Notes: generated by a model not told the origin, from the sequence alone. A DNA stretch of 64,000 bases from DASQHY01 sp035602605 (GCA_035602605.1 DATNLZ010000043.1:62001-126000), one strand, 5' to 3'; counted from the first letter of the stretch, positions 9,213 through 17,349 are shown. A program made the numbers and translations.

Positions 9213-9782
9213 TTACGGTTGAGAAGCTGGGGCTGAAAAGCTAACCTTGGGGGCTTCCCGCTCGGCTGCAGCGGCAACTTCAAAAAATTCGCGGGGCTTA
9301 AAATTGAACATGCCGGCGATGATGTTGGAGGGGAACTGCGCGATCTTGGTATTCAAGTCGCGCACCACCGCATTGTAATAACGGCGAGCGTTCTGAATGG
9401 TATCTTCGATTTGCGCCAGTGTTCCCTGCAACTGCGTGAAGGTTTCTACCGCGCGAAGCTGCGGATACGCTTCAGCCAACGCGAACAAAGTTTTCAGCGC
9501 TCCGGTGAGCATGCCCTCGGCTTCCCCTTTGGCCGCAGGACCCTGTGCGCTCATGGCCCGGTTGCGCGCGTTGATGACCGCTTCGAGAGTACCCTTCTCG
9601 TGAGCGGCGTACCCTTTTACGGTCTCAACGATATTGGGAATCAAGTCGTAGCGGCGCTTGAGTTGCACATCGATATCCGCCCACGCGTTTTCGCATTGCA
9701 CCTTCAAGCGGACGAGCCCGTTGTAACTGCTGACGACAAGAATAAGCAGAACCGCCAGCACACCCAGGGCAATCCATAACAT
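9213..9782 (-). CDS. lemA: LemA family protein
   Basis: A 189-residue protein with one N-terminal membrane helix (LWIALGVLAVLLILVVSSYN) followed by the LemA core: NGLVRLKVQCENAWADIDVQLKRR, DLIPNIVETVKGY, and ARRYYNAVVRDLN.KIAQFPSNIIA. The helical domain is expected on the periplasmic side. It is the first gene of a two-gene operon with the DUF2207 protein. A good sigma-70-type promoter sits about 45 nt before the ATG. The family's cellular role is poorly defined. Confidence 0.93.
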   Translation of the reverse strand: MLWIALGVLAVLLILVVSSYNGLVRLKVQCENAWADIDVQLKRRYDLIPNIVETVKGYAAHEKGTLEAVINARNRAMSAQGPAAKGEAEGMLTGALKTLFALAEAYPQLRAVETFTQLQGTLAQIEDTIQNARRYYNAVVRDLNTKIAQFPSNIIAGMFNFKPREFFEVAAAAEREAPKVSFSAPASQP

Positions 9783-9833
9783 TGGCGTACCTCTTTCGCA
9801 CGATGCGCAAGCGACTTTCCCAGATTAGCTGCA

Positions 9834-9863
9834 ACTATACGGCGGGCCTTGCATGCCTGTAAA
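9834..9863 (-). promoter_or_regulatory. sigma-70-type promoter for lemA-DUF2207
   Basis: Read on the minus strand, TTTACA (-35, 5/6) is separated by 18 bp from TATAGT (-10, 5/6). Predicted transcription starts near 9827, about 45 nt before the lemA ATG. Confidence 0.6.
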
Positions 9864-10021
9864 GCGCGCTGCATCTCCGCGTTGCTATAGAGACACCAGG
9901 AGATGCGACACCCAAGATTGATGGGTTGTTAGACAAACCCCGGAGAAGGAGTTTTTGCGCACACCTGGGCGGCCCGCCTGACGGTCACTTCTCCAGCCAT
10001 TATGGTTCGTGCCGCCTGATT

Positions 10022-10049
10022 TTGGCCTCCAACCAAACTGATTTAAGAT
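10022..10049 (+). promoter_or_regulatory. candidate promoter for the GNAT gene
   Basis: TTGGCC, 16 bp, TAAGAT; each hexamer matches consensus at 4 of 6 positions. It lies about 43 bp before the GTG start. Weak but the best match in the region. Confidence 0.35.
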
Positions 10050-10091
10050 ACTCGCGTTATTCGGTGGGAGTTCGAGAGAGAGAGAACTACC

Positions 10092-10559
10092 GTGGGAAAT
10101 ATCTGGCAAGAAGGCGAATATTCAATCAGCGACGATCCGGCGCGCCTCGACCTTGGCTCAATCCATGAGTTTCTGACCAATTCGTATTGGGCAGCGGGAA
10201 TTTCCTTCGAGGTGATGAAGCGCTCGATTGAAAATTCACTCTCGTTGGGTGTTTACGCAGGCGCGCGACAGGTTGGTTTTGCTCGCGTGGTGACCGATTA
10301 CGCCACATTCGCCTATATCGGCGACGTCTTTATCCTGGAGTCTCACCGTGGCCGTGGGCTCAGCAAGAAGTTGATGCGTGCCATCATGTCGCACCCGCGT
10401 CTGCAAGGGTTGCGGCGTTGGCATTTATCCACTCGTGACGCTCACGGATTGTATCGGCAGTATGGCTTCACCGGCCTCAAGACTCCCGACCGCCACATGG
10501 AAAAGTGGGACCCGGACATTTATCGCGTTGCCAAGACCGGCGCGCGCAGCCTCACCTGA
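10092..10559 (+). CDS. GNAT-family N-acetyltransferase
   Basis: A 155-residue protein beginning with GTG after a GAGAGAGAGA purine run. FAYIGDVFILESHRGRGLSKKLMRAIMSH near residues 73-100 is the GNAT strand-4/pyrophosphate loop (RGRGLS), and LYRQYGFT is motif B. The N-terminus (YSISDDPARLDLGSIHEFL..SYWAAG) resembles a widespread small acetyltransferase subfamily of unknown substrate. Single-gene unit with its own upstream region. Confidence 0.88.
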   Translation: MGNIWQEGEYSISDDPARLDLGSIHEFLTNSYWAAGISFEVMKRSIENSLSLGVYAGARQVGFARVVTDYATFAYIGDVFILESHRGRGLSKKLMRAIMSHPRLQGLRRWHLSTRDAHGLYRQYGFTGLKTPDRHMEKWDPDIYRVAKTGARSLT

Positions 10560-10700
10560 TCCGCGTCGTCTCGGCGGCATCCCATGTACGGTAGCAGCCC
10601 ACTCGATCGTGCAGCTCTGTCCGCCTTGAATGAAAACGATGTTTCTAAATTCAATTGTCGTGCGCCCTACACCATTCCCTCCCTCCATGCCCTCCATCCA

Positions 10701-10730
10701 TTGACTTCGCCTTGGGCGCTGTGCTACCCA
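10701..10730 (+). promoter_or_regulatory. weak candidate promoter for the anti-sigma/STAS pair
   Basis: TTGACT (5/6 of -35) with 18 bp to TACCCA, a poor -10. The gap from 10560 to 10853 otherwise shows nothing recognisable. Confidence 0.25.
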
Positions 10731-10853
10731 TACAAGTCTTGGGAGTCGCCCCGGGCGGGAAATTCAAGCGTGTCCTCCGCACGGCCCTCCCTGCGAAGGT
10801 GCCGTCCCGAGCAAGCTCTCGGAGAAAGCCTCGCCTAAGGTCCGCGACAACGG

Positions 10854-11339
10854 ATGACCGCTGAAACCAAACGAATTGACATCACTCTCGAAACGTCGCT
10901 TGAAAGTGTAGCTTTGGCAGAAGACATGAGCCTGCGCGTCGCAACCGCCGCCGGTTTTGGCGATGACGAATGCCACCGCATCGGAATGTCGGTGCGCGAA
11001 GGGGTCATCAACGCCTTTCACTATGGAAATTCCGCGAACCGCGAAAAGAAAATACATTTGGCCTTCGAGCTGACGCCGGAAAAGATGGTGATCCGCGTTC
11101 TCGACGAAGGCCGGGGCTTTGATCTCACCGAAGTGCCCGATCCGCTGGCGGAAGAGAATTTGCTGAAGACTTCGGGGCGCGGAATTTTCTTGATGCGCGC
11201 CTTCATGGATGAGTTTGACGTGGCTCGCGGCCCCCAGGGCGGCGCAGAAATTATCATGGCTAAGCGATTTCCGCCTGCGCGTCAGTCCAATCCGCAGAGC
11301 ACTGGCGGATCATCGTCGACCGTTGGCAAGGAGGAATAA
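10854..11339 (+). CDS. RsbW/SpoIIAB-type serine kinase (HATPase_c), anti-sigma regulatory factor
   Basis: A 161-residue GHKL-type ATPase. The N box is in SVREGVINAFHYGN (Glu and Asn for Mg-ATP), the G1 box is VLDEGRGFD, and the G2 region is SGRGIFLMRAFMDE. Proteins of this type bind or phosphorylate partners in partner-switching circuits. The next gene, one base after the TAA, is a STAS antagonist, its expected substrate. A Ser/Gly-rich C-terminal tail of about 20 residues is outside the domain. No sigma factor is adjacent, so the controlled target is unknown. Confidence 0.9.
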   Translation: MTAETKRIDITLETSLESVALAEDMSLRVATAAGFGDDECHRIGMSVREGVINAFHYGNSANREKKIHLAFELTPEKMVIRVLDEGRGFDLTEVPDPLAEENLLKTSGRGIFLMRAFMDEFDVARGPQGGAEIIMAKRFPPARQSNPQSTGGSSSTVGKEE

Positions 11340-11340
11340 A

Positions 11341-11688
11341 GTGAATCTAAGAGCCACAGCGCGCGACGTTGGCGAGGTCACGGTAATCGATTTTGGTGGC
11401 GGCATTACGCTCGGCGAAGGCAGCGCTCTATTGCGCCAGATGCTTCGGGACCTTATCGCCAAGGGGCACCGCAAGATTGTTCTCAATCTCGGCGATGTGA
11501 ATTACATCGACAGCTCGGGAATCGGCGAATTGGTGGGCGGCTTCATTTCCATGCGAAACCAGAAAGGCGAGCTCAAGCTCCTCAATCTCACCAAGAAGGT
11601 TCAGGACCTGATTCAAATCACAAAGCTCTACACTGTTTTCGACGTTTATTCCGACGAGGCGGCCGCGGTGCGCAGCTTCCGTCCATAA
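11341..11688 (+). CDS. STAS-domain anti-sigma factor antagonist
   Basis: A 115-residue single STAS domain. The start is the GTG at 11341, preceded by AAGGAGGAA with ideal spacing; the reading frame extends further upstream only into the kinase gene. The phosphorylation loop YIDSSGIGEL carries Ser58, the residue modified by RsbW/SpoIIAB kinases in the family. Only one base separates it from the kinase gene, so the two form a partner-switch pair: unphosphorylated STAS would sequester the kinase and release its target. Confidence 0.92.
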   Translation: MNLRATARDVGEVTVIDFGGGITLGEGSALLRQMLRDLIAKGHRKIVLNLGDVNYIDSSGIGELVGGFISMRNQKGELKLLNLTKKVQDLIQITKLYTVFDVYSDEAAAVRSFRP

Positions 11689-11784
11689 ATTCTTCCGCAC
11701 GAAACAATTACCCACTGCTGCACTTGAGCATCACGTGATTTTTTTCTGGCTGCTCGCTTCTATGCACTTCTTGCACAAAATTCC

Positions 11785-12960
11785 ATGATCTATTCGGTCG
11801 AGGACACTCGCTGGGTCGTTGCTCGCGCTCGCGCGATAGGTTTTGATCTCGCCGGGATTGCGCCAGCATCACAATTTCCTGAGCTTGCGCGACTTTCCGA
11901 ATGGCTGGAGCGTGGTTATGCCGGCGAAATGCATTACCTGAAGGACCCCCGCCGCGGCGAACCCCATCGCATTTTGCCCGGCGCGAAGAGCGTAATTGTG
12001 TGCGCCCTCAACTACAATGCGGCGCGGTCGTACTCAACCGGCACTGCTGCGGACTTTTCTTTCGCTGACCATTGTGGCCCGAGGGGTTGGATCTCGCGCT
12101 ACGCATGGGGCGATGACTATCACGACGTCTTGCGCGGCAAGCTCCAAGAGCTGATCGCGGCGTTGCGCGAGCACATCCGCGAGTCCTTCGACGCTCGCGC
12201 CTACGTAGACACCGGCCCCATCGTCGAGCGCATCGCCGCCAAACATGCCGGGCTTGGCTGGCTGGCGAAAAATACCTGCCTCATCAATGAACAGCTCGGC
12301 TCATGGTTATTCCTTGGCGCAATTTTAACCACGCTTGATTTCACACCTTCGCTCGAACCCCATGAGATGGCCGCTCCCGATCTCTGCGGAAATTGCAGTC
12401 TATGCATCGATGCCTGTCCTACCGGAGCGCTTGTCGAGCCTTATGTGCTCGACGCGCGCCGTTGCATCTCGTATCTCACGATCGAGCTGCGCGGCGGCAT
12501 TCCCACTGACCTGCGCGGGGCGATGGGACGCCACGTGTTTGGCTGCGATATTTGCCAGGATGTTTGCCCGTGGAATCGCAAAGCACCGATTACGTCACTT
12601 CCCGCGTTGCAGCCCCGCGTGCGCCCGGTCAAAGGAAAGGCGCAATCTTATCCAGAAAGTTATACCGAGGAGTTTTCTTCGTCGCCGGCGCACTCCCAGG
12701 AATCCCTCTTTCATCCGCACCTGGAATGGCTCGCGGCCCTGAGCGAAGAAGACTTTCGCCAAGTTTTTCGCGGCAGTGCCGTCAAGCGCGCCAAGTGGCG
12801 CGGGCTGATTCGTAATGCGTGCGTGGCGCTCGGCAATTCCGGCGTGTGCCCGGGCTCGCCTGAATATTCTCGTATAACCAATTTGCTCACGACGCTATCT
12901 AACTCCGTGGACCCAGTCATTGCTGAACATGCGGCCTGGGCCCTCCGCAGCTTAGGCTAG
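11785..12960 (+). CDS. queG: epoxyqueuosine reductase QueG
   Basis: This 391-residue iron-sulfur, cobalamin-dependent enzyme performs the last step of queuosine synthesis on tRNA. Two 4Fe-4S sites are visible: Cys201, 204, 207 and 211 in CGNCSLCIDACPTG, and Cys254, 257 and 261 in CDICQDVCPWN, with Cys227 between. The VDTGP motif near residue 142 and LGWLAKNTCLI are family hallmarks. The C-terminal HEAT-like helices are present, so the protein is full length. No other queuosine gene lies in the window. Confidence 0.95.
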   Translation: MIYSVEDTRWVVARARAIGFDLAGIAPASQFPELARLSEWLERGYAGEMHYLKDPRRGEPHRILPGAKSVIVCALNYNAARSYSTGTAADFSFADHCGPRGWISRYAWGDDYHDVLRGKLQELIAALREHIRESFDARAYVDTGPIVERIAAKHAGLGWLAKNTCLINEQLGSWLFLGAILTTLDFTPSLEPHEMAAPDLCGNCSLCIDACPTGALVEPYVLDARRCISYLTIELRGGIPTDLRGAMGRHVFGCDICQDVCPWNRKAPITSLPALQPRVRPVKGKAQSYPESYTEEFSSSPAHSQESLFHPHLEWLAALSEEDFRQVFRGSAVKRAKWRGLIRNACVALGNSGVCPGSPEYSRITNLLTTLSNSVDPVIAEHAAWALRSLG

Positions 12961-13009
12961 CGCGGAGCTTTAAGGCATTTAGCGGATTCAGGCTTGATCG
13001 CGCTTTACG

Positions 13010-13038
13010 TTGTATCGCGCTTGGCATGGCGCTAAGAT
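13010..13038 (+). promoter_or_regulatory. candidate promoter for superoxide dismutase
   Basis: TTGTAT (3/6), 17 bp, TAAGAT (4/6), ending about 57 bp before the TTG start. Spacing is ideal but the hexamers are weak. Confidence 0.3.
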
Positions 13039-13095
13039 AAACGTGGGAAAGTCCTGAAGCGGAACGCAGTCGACACACCATAAAGGAGGTTTCCC

Positions 13096-13746
13096 TTGGC
13101 ACACCAACAACCGTCTTTGACGAAGGAGGGGCCTGTGGCCCACGCACTTCCAGCACTTCCTTATGCACCTGATGCACTCGAACCTTATATAGACAAAGCG
13201 ACCATGGAGATTCATCACGGCAAGCACCACGCCGCATACGTCAACAATTTAAATAAAGCCCTTGAAGGCAACGCGACGCTGCAAGGCAAATCCATCGATG
13301 ATCTTCTGCGCAGCCTCGATCAAGTCCCCGAAGCTATTCGTGCCGCGGTGCGCAACAATGGGGGCGGCCACTGGAATCACTCGATGTTTTGGAAGATCAT
13401 GAAAAAGGGTGGTGGTGGCGAGCCGAAAGGCGACCTAGCCAACGCTATCAATTCCTCGTTTGGCTCGTTCGCCGAATTCAAAACTAAGTTTGCGCAGGCA
13501 GGGGTATCCCGATTCGGTTCTGGCTGGGCCTGGCTGCTCTACCAAAACGGCAAGCTGGCCATCGAGTCCACTCCCAATCAGGACAACCCGCTAATGTCCG
13601 GCGGTAAAGCGTTCATGGGCCTAGACGTTTGGGAGCACGCCTATTATTTGAAATATCAGAATCGCAGGCCGGACTATATCGAGGCTTGGTGGAACGTGGT
13701 GAACTGGGATGCCGTCGCCGGGAACTTCTCCTCGGCCAAGCAATAG
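13096..13746 (+). CDS. sodA: superoxide dismutase, Mn-type (Fe/Mn family)
   Basis: A 216-residue Fe/Mn superoxide dismutase. AAAGGAGGT is placed for the TTG at 13096; a GTG at 13135 is an alternative. The metal ligands are in EIHHGKHHAAYV, NHSMFW and GLDVWEHAYY. The residues that separate metal types favour manganese: Gly in GGGHWNH and Gln in TPNQDNPL. No signal peptide, so cytosolic. It ends at a strong bidirectional hairpin. Confidence 0.95.
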   Translation: MAHQQPSLTKEGPVAHALPALPYAPDALEPYIDKATMEIHHGKHHAAYVNNLNKALEGNATLQGKSIDDLLRSLDQVPEAIRAAVRNNGGGHWNHSMFWKIMKKGGGGEPKGDLANAINSSFGSFAEFKTKFAQAGVSRFGSGWAWLLYQNGKLAIESTPNQDNPLMSGGKAFMGLDVWEHAYYLKYQNRRPDYIEAWWNVVNWDAVAGNFSSAKQ

Positions 13747-13789
13747 CTCGGTTCAGCTCGGAAACAGAACCTTCAACTAAGAAAACCGA

Positions 13790-13828
13790 CGGCCCGCCAC
13801 CGAGTTGCATGGCGGGCCGCTTGCTTTC
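13790..13828. terminator. bidirectional terminator between sodA and the LuxR-type gene
   Basis: A perfect 10-bp stem CGGCCCGCCA/TGGCGGGCCG (13790-13799 with 13810-13819), 10-nt loop, followed by CTTGCTTTC on the plus strand. It sits between two convergent genes. Confidence 0.75.
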
Positions 13829-13861
13829 ATGTTCTCCTCAGCAAATCTTCCGGCGAATGGC

Positions 13862-14590
13862 CTAGGCGGTCATTCGGCGCCCGGGCATCGGGACCACGTC
13901 GCCGGTTCGGGGCCCCCTTCGAAAATTGCTCGCAGACGGACCCTCGGTGCTAAGCAGCTTTCCTCCGAGCCGCGCGTTCAACGCTTCCGCTTCCGGTTGT
14001 TTAGGCATAATCATGCGGCCTGCTTCGCGCACCAGCTCCATCCGGCCACGCACTCCAAATTTTGCCAGCAGCGCGGAGACATGAAATTTCACGGTCCGCT
14101 CGGAAAGATTCAAGCTCGAAGCAATTTCCTTGTTAGCAAGGCTCTGCAGTACTCCTCCCAACACTTCTTCTTCACGACGGCTGAGCGCAACCGGCATCGT
14201 CACTGCTCTACCCGCATGCAACAGAGCCTCAGCGTGGGCCTTCAGCCCCTCGGCCATTTCTTCGCCCGATTCAAACAGTACGGCATAATCCCCGGGCGTT
14301 TGACCGCGCACCAGGCAATGCATCGCTAACAGCGCCGCCGCACGATCCATGGGCAAGCGGCCATCCGGTTCGGCTTCTACGCGAAAATGCGTGACACCTG
14401 ATCGTTTTTCGTAAAAAACATAGGTCTGAGGACAAATTTGGATTTGCTTGGGGCGACTCCCTGCTCGATGAAAAAAGCGGGTACCTTTCACTACTACCTC
14501 TCTCTCTGGGCCCGGAGAGGGTCCTGAACAGTTTTTGAGCTTCTCGACCAGGTCGAATGAACTATTGGAGTGCACCGAGCTGTTTAGCAC
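13862..14590 (-). CDS. LuxR/NarL-type DNA-binding transcriptional regulator
   Basis: A 242-residue protein whose helix-turn-helix is near residues 150-200: LSRREEEVLGGVLQSLANKEIAS then NLSERTVKFHVSALLAKFGVRGRMELV, a clear GerE/LuxR motif. The N-terminal part contains no recognisable receiver or autoinducer domain. The C-terminal 45 residues are low complexity. The outermost start is GTG with AAGGG directly adjacent, so the true start may be further in. An inverted repeat lies just upstream and could be an autoregulatory site. Confidence 0.85.
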   Translation of the reverse strand: MLNSSVHSNSSFDLVEKLKNCSGPSPGPEREVVVKGTRFFHRAGSRPKQIQICPQTYVFYEKRSGVTHFRVEAEPDGRLPMDRAAALLAMHCLVRGQTPGDYAVLFESGEEMAEGLKAHAEALLHAGRAVTMPVALSRREEEVLGGVLQSLANKEIASSLNLSERTVKFHVSALLAKFGVRGRMELVREAGRMIMPKQPEAEALNARLGGKLLSTEGPSASNFRRGPRTGDVVPMPGRRMTA

Positions 14591-14608
14591 CCCTTAGGGT
14601 TAAGCGAT

Positions 14609-14627
14609 GATTCGAACTATCCGAATC
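14609..14627. promoter_or_regulatory. inverted repeat upstream of the LuxR-type gene
   Basis: GATTCG, 7 nt, CGAATC (perfect 6-bp arms), centred about 28 bp upstream of the regulator's outermost start codon. Candidate operator. Confidence 0.4.
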
Positions 14628-14750
14628 GGATCTCGACAATCCGGTTAGGAACCCATTGCACCAAGAAGAATGAATGCTGCATCCCAGGGGCCCTAATGCA
14701 AGAATTTAGCTATCTTCCCTATCCACAAATACTTAGGGACGACACAGGTC

Positions 14751-14779
14751 TTGCACACGTCATCCGTTTCGGGTATAAA
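14751..14779 (+). promoter_or_regulatory. candidate promoter for the urate-oxidase-N membrane protein
   Basis: TTGCAC, 17 bp, TATAAA (5/6). It lies about 114 bp before the ATG. Confidence 0.4.
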
Positions 14780-14826
14780 CTGCTTGTGGAACGAAAAAAT
14801 TTTACGCGCGCACCGAAGTGGCGCAT

Positions 14827-14840
14827 GGGCTGCGCAGCCC
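14827..14840. repeat. 14-bp perfect GC-rich palindrome in a leader
   Basis: GGGCTGCGCAGCCC, symmetric with no spacer. It lies between the candidate promoter and the start of the membrane-protein gene, so it could act as a protein site or as a leader hairpin. Confidence 0.4.
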
Positions 14841-14892
14841 GTGAACTACTGCGGAGCGCGTGGTTTAAAGGGTCTCGGACAGTGACAGCTAC

Positions 14893-15666
14893 ATGATACT
14901 CATCAATGCCGGCGCTGTTTTGCTGTGGGTCACGCGCGTCAGTTTTCCACAAGGTCCCGGTGATATCGAACAGATTGTACTGCGATGGATCCATCTAACC
15001 GCAGGGATCACTTGGCTCGGCTTGCTTTATTTCTTCAATTTGGTCAACGTCCCGTTTCAGAAGTCGCTCGACCCAGCGAGCAAAAGCAAAGTAATTCCGC
15101 TGCTGATGTCGCGTGCGCTGTGGTGGTTCCGTTGGTCGGCCGTTCTTACCGTTCTCGCCGGGCTCCGTTATTTCACAATCCTGGCGAAACTTGACGCGGT
15201 CAATGCGGGCAATCTCGGTTTGATGGGGCGCTGGCTCGGTGGTTGGTTTGTAATTTGGGTCATCGCCTGGGCGCTGCAGTATCTTCTGCTCAAATTCGCT
15301 CGCGGACCATTCGCCGATGGCCGCGTCCTGGCTGTTCCGCTCGCGGCGATCATCATCGCTGCCACCTGGGCAGTCCTGCAATGGATAGGCAGCCCGACCG
15401 CCGGAAATCGCACGCTTTCTATTTCCGTGGGCGGCGGCATGGGTTTGTTCATGCTCTTGAACGTCTGGGGAGTTATTTGGCGCTGTCAAAAACGCCTGAT
15501 CGCCTGGACCAAGGCGAACGCCGAGCAAGGCACGCCAATTCCCGCCGAATCGGTACGGTTAGCGCGCCTGGCCTTTCTCAACTCGCGTATGAATTTCTGG
15601 TTGTCATTTCCTATGCTGTTTTTCATGGCCGCATCAGCCCATTATCCGTTCTTGAGCGGTCAGTGA
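14893..15666 (+). CDS. integral membrane protein of the urate oxidase N-terminal (PuuD-like) family
   Basis: A 257-residue protein with about seven predicted membrane segments. IVLRWIHLTAGITWLGLLYFFN near residue 25 and the following ALWWFRWSAVLTVLAG match the membrane part found N-terminal to cytochrome c in PuuD-type urate oxidases. Here no C-terminal cytochrome c domain (no CxxCH) follows, so it is a stand-alone membrane domain. Its biochemical role is therefore open. Shine-Dalgarno match is weak. Confidence 0.7.
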   Translation: MILINAGAVLLWVTRVSFPQGPGDIEQIVLRWIHLTAGITWLGLLYFFNLVNVPFQKSLDPASKSKVIPLLMSRALWWFRWSAVLTVLAGLRYFTILAKLDAVNAGNLGLMGRWLGGWFVIWVIAWALQYLLLKFARGPFADGRVLAVPLAAIIIAATWAVLQWIGSPTAGNRTLSISVGGGMGLFMLLNVWGVIWRCQKRLIAWTKANAEQGTPIPAESVRLARLAFLNSRMNFWLSFPMLFFMAASAHYPFLSGQ

Positions 15667-15715
15667 GCGGAAACCTCTAAATGCCTGACTATAATTGGGG
15701 AACTCGGTCGCTGGA

Positions 15716-16921
15716 TTAACCGGGAAGAATCTTGGTTTGCTGTGGAGAAACCAATTCGTAGCGAACGCCGCGCCAGCAGATTTTACGGGTAACCGCGGAA
15801 ACCAAAAAGTTGACCGAGTAAACGAAGGGCACGAACGCCGCCACAAACGTAACCATCCAACTCTGCTCCAGAACTTTTTGCCGCAATGCCGGAAAGATCT
15901 CCACCAGCGCCAGCACCCGCAAGACCCCGCGCACCATGGCAAGAATGGCCGGCACGAGAACGATCACCGCGAGTTGCAGCACCGGCACGCCAGCAATGAT
16001 CTCGGTGGCCAGAAGCACCAGGCCATACAGCATTGTCAGTGAATAAAAAAGATGTACCGCTCCGCCCTGCAACCAAACGCGATGCGCATAGACTCGTGTG
16101 ATAATCATCTGACGGTTGGTAAATTCCAGCAGACCAGCAAAATCTACGGCCGTAATCGAAGGCACAAGGCATTCCGGAGCGAAATAAATCTCACCGCCTG
16201 TACCCTTGACCGCATTGGTAAGTGCAAAATCATCGGCCACCGCGGTGCGCCAGGACTCGCGCACTCCGGCCTGTTCGAAAACCTCGCGGCGGATCGCCGT
16301 TCCTCCGCCCCAGCAGAAATTGTTCTTATGCTCACCCAGAAACGTGACGATTGCCGCATTCCAGGCGGTCAACAGCGCGTTTGCAATTCCGCCCTTTGCG
16401 GGGAAAAACCAACGCATGGTCGTGGTTGCGCCGATTTTCGTACTGGCCAGCGACGCGACCATTCGTTTCAGCCACGGGCGTCCGGGGCGCCCGTCGGAGT
16501 CAGTAAATACAAACACCTCAAATTCCTCGGGAATTTCGTCGATCGCCGCGCGGAGGTTGTTCACTTTTTCTCCGCAGCCTTGTGCTTTTCCGGCAATCAC
16601 CAAATGAACTTTGATCTTGCTGCGTTCCGCCACTCGCCGTGCGATGGCATGCGCTGGATCCGAAGCGCTTGCCAGCGAAAGAAAGATCTCGTACCCCGAA
16701 TAGTCGAAGTCGCACAGCGCCAGCAGATTTCCCTCGAGTTCCGCCTCGGCTCCCTTGCAAGCGCAAATCACCGCAACTCTCGGCGTAAAAAAGGCAGGCG
16801 CCGCCGTCAATCGGCGTCGGACCATTCCGAGCCACCGGGATCCTTCGAACACTGCGTACAGTCCCAGCAGAATTTGAACCGTCGCCAGCACATAAAATAG
16901 GTCTTTCACTTTGCGGAGCAT
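15716..16921 (-). CDS. membrane-anchored family 2 glycosyltransferase
   Basis: About 401 residues from the ATG at 16921; a GTG at 16945 would add eight. An N-terminal membrane helix (FYVLATVQILLGLYAVF) is followed by a GT2/GT21-type catalytic domain: VAVICACKGAE, a DSDGRPGRPW metal-binding Asp motif, CWGGGTAIRREVFEQ, DDFALT, and NRQMIITR near the usual Q/RxxRW position. Two to three C-terminal membrane helices follow. The architecture resembles ceramide glucosyltransferase/HpnI-type enzymes that glycosylate lipids. Acceptor unknown. Confidence 0.82.
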   Translation of the reverse strand: MLRKVKDLFYVLATVQILLGLYAVFEGSRWLGMVRRRLTAAPAFFTPRVAVICACKGAEAELEGNLLALCDFDYSGYEIFLSLASASDPAHAIARRVAERSKIKVHLVIAGKAQGCGEKVNNLRAAIDEIPEEFEVFVFTDSDGRPGRPWLKRMVASLASTKIGATTTMRWFFPAKGGIANALLTAWNAAIVTFLGEHKNNFCWGGGTAIRREVFEQAGVRESWRTAVADDFALTNAVKGTGGEIYFAPECLVPSITAVDFAGLLEFTNRQMIITRVYAHRVWLQGGAVHLFYSLTMLYGLVLLATEIIAGVPVLQLAVIVLVPAILAMVRGVLRVLALVEIFPALRQKVLEQSWMVTFVAAFVPFVYSVNFLVSAVTRKICWRGVRYELVSPQQTKILPG

Positions 16922-16997
16922 AGCAGAAGTAAATGGCCTGCGCACGGGCCGCCATCACGATACAATCGCGGTGGTTACTACCCAAGGAGCCTCGATA

Positions 16998-17342
16998 ATG
17001 GACCGGAAAATCGACATGACCCTGGTGACCACGGCAAACGAAATCAGCGGCTACCGCATCGTACGTACTCTTGGAATTGTGCGCGGAATCATCGTGAGGT
17101 CGCGCAGCATCTTAGGGACCCTGGGCGCCGCGCTGCAAACCATCGTGGGCGGAAATATCACCATTCTCACTGAACTCTGCGAAAAAACACGTGAGGACGC
17201 CTTTGAATTGATGATGGAACACGCCGCCCAGCATGGCGCCAATGCGGTTGTCGCTATGCGCTACGACGCCACGGAAATCATGCAGGGGGTCACCGAAGTA
17301 CTCGCTTATGGCACGGCCGTGCAAGTAGAAAAAGTTCTGTGA
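16998..17342 (+). CDS. UPF0145 / YbjQ-like heavy-metal-binding-domain protein
   Basis: A 114-residue cytosolic protein. The ATG at 16998 follows CAAGGAG with good spacing. The family sequence is clear: TTANEISGYRIVRTLGIVRGIIVRS, then a long helix with CEKTREDAFELMMEHAAQHGANAVVAMRYD, which forms the YbjQ-type oligomer. Function is not established. It ends in a strong intrinsic terminator. Confidence 0.9.
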   Translation: MDRKIDMTLVTTANEISGYRIVRTLGIVRGIIVRSRSILGTLGAALQTIVGGNITILTELCEKTREDAFELMMEHAAQHGANAVVAMRYDATEIMQGVTEVLAYGTAVQVEKVL

Positions 17343-17349
17343 ATTTCCA

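Larger units (their letters stand above)
9783..10091. other. divergent intergenic region lemA / GNAT
   Basis: 309 bp between divergently transcribed genes. It holds a strong promoter for lemA and a weaker candidate for the acetyltransferase. No RNA gene or conserved ORF was recognised. Confidence 0.7.
14591..14892. other. divergent intergenic region, LuxR-type gene / membrane protein
   Basis: 302 bp holding an inverted repeat near the regulator, a TATAAA-type promoter for the rightward gene and a 14-bp GC palindrome. No RNA gene seen. Confidence 0.7.

Noticed and set aside
14609..14620. TTCGAA-type tRNA T-loop look-alike
   Set aside because: The flanks do not pair as a T-stem and no acceptor or anticodon arm could be built.
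14696..14896. 66-codon frame ending in ATGA overlap with the membrane-protein gene
   Set aside because: The candidate promoter lies inside it, composition is non-coding, and no ribosome site precedes it.
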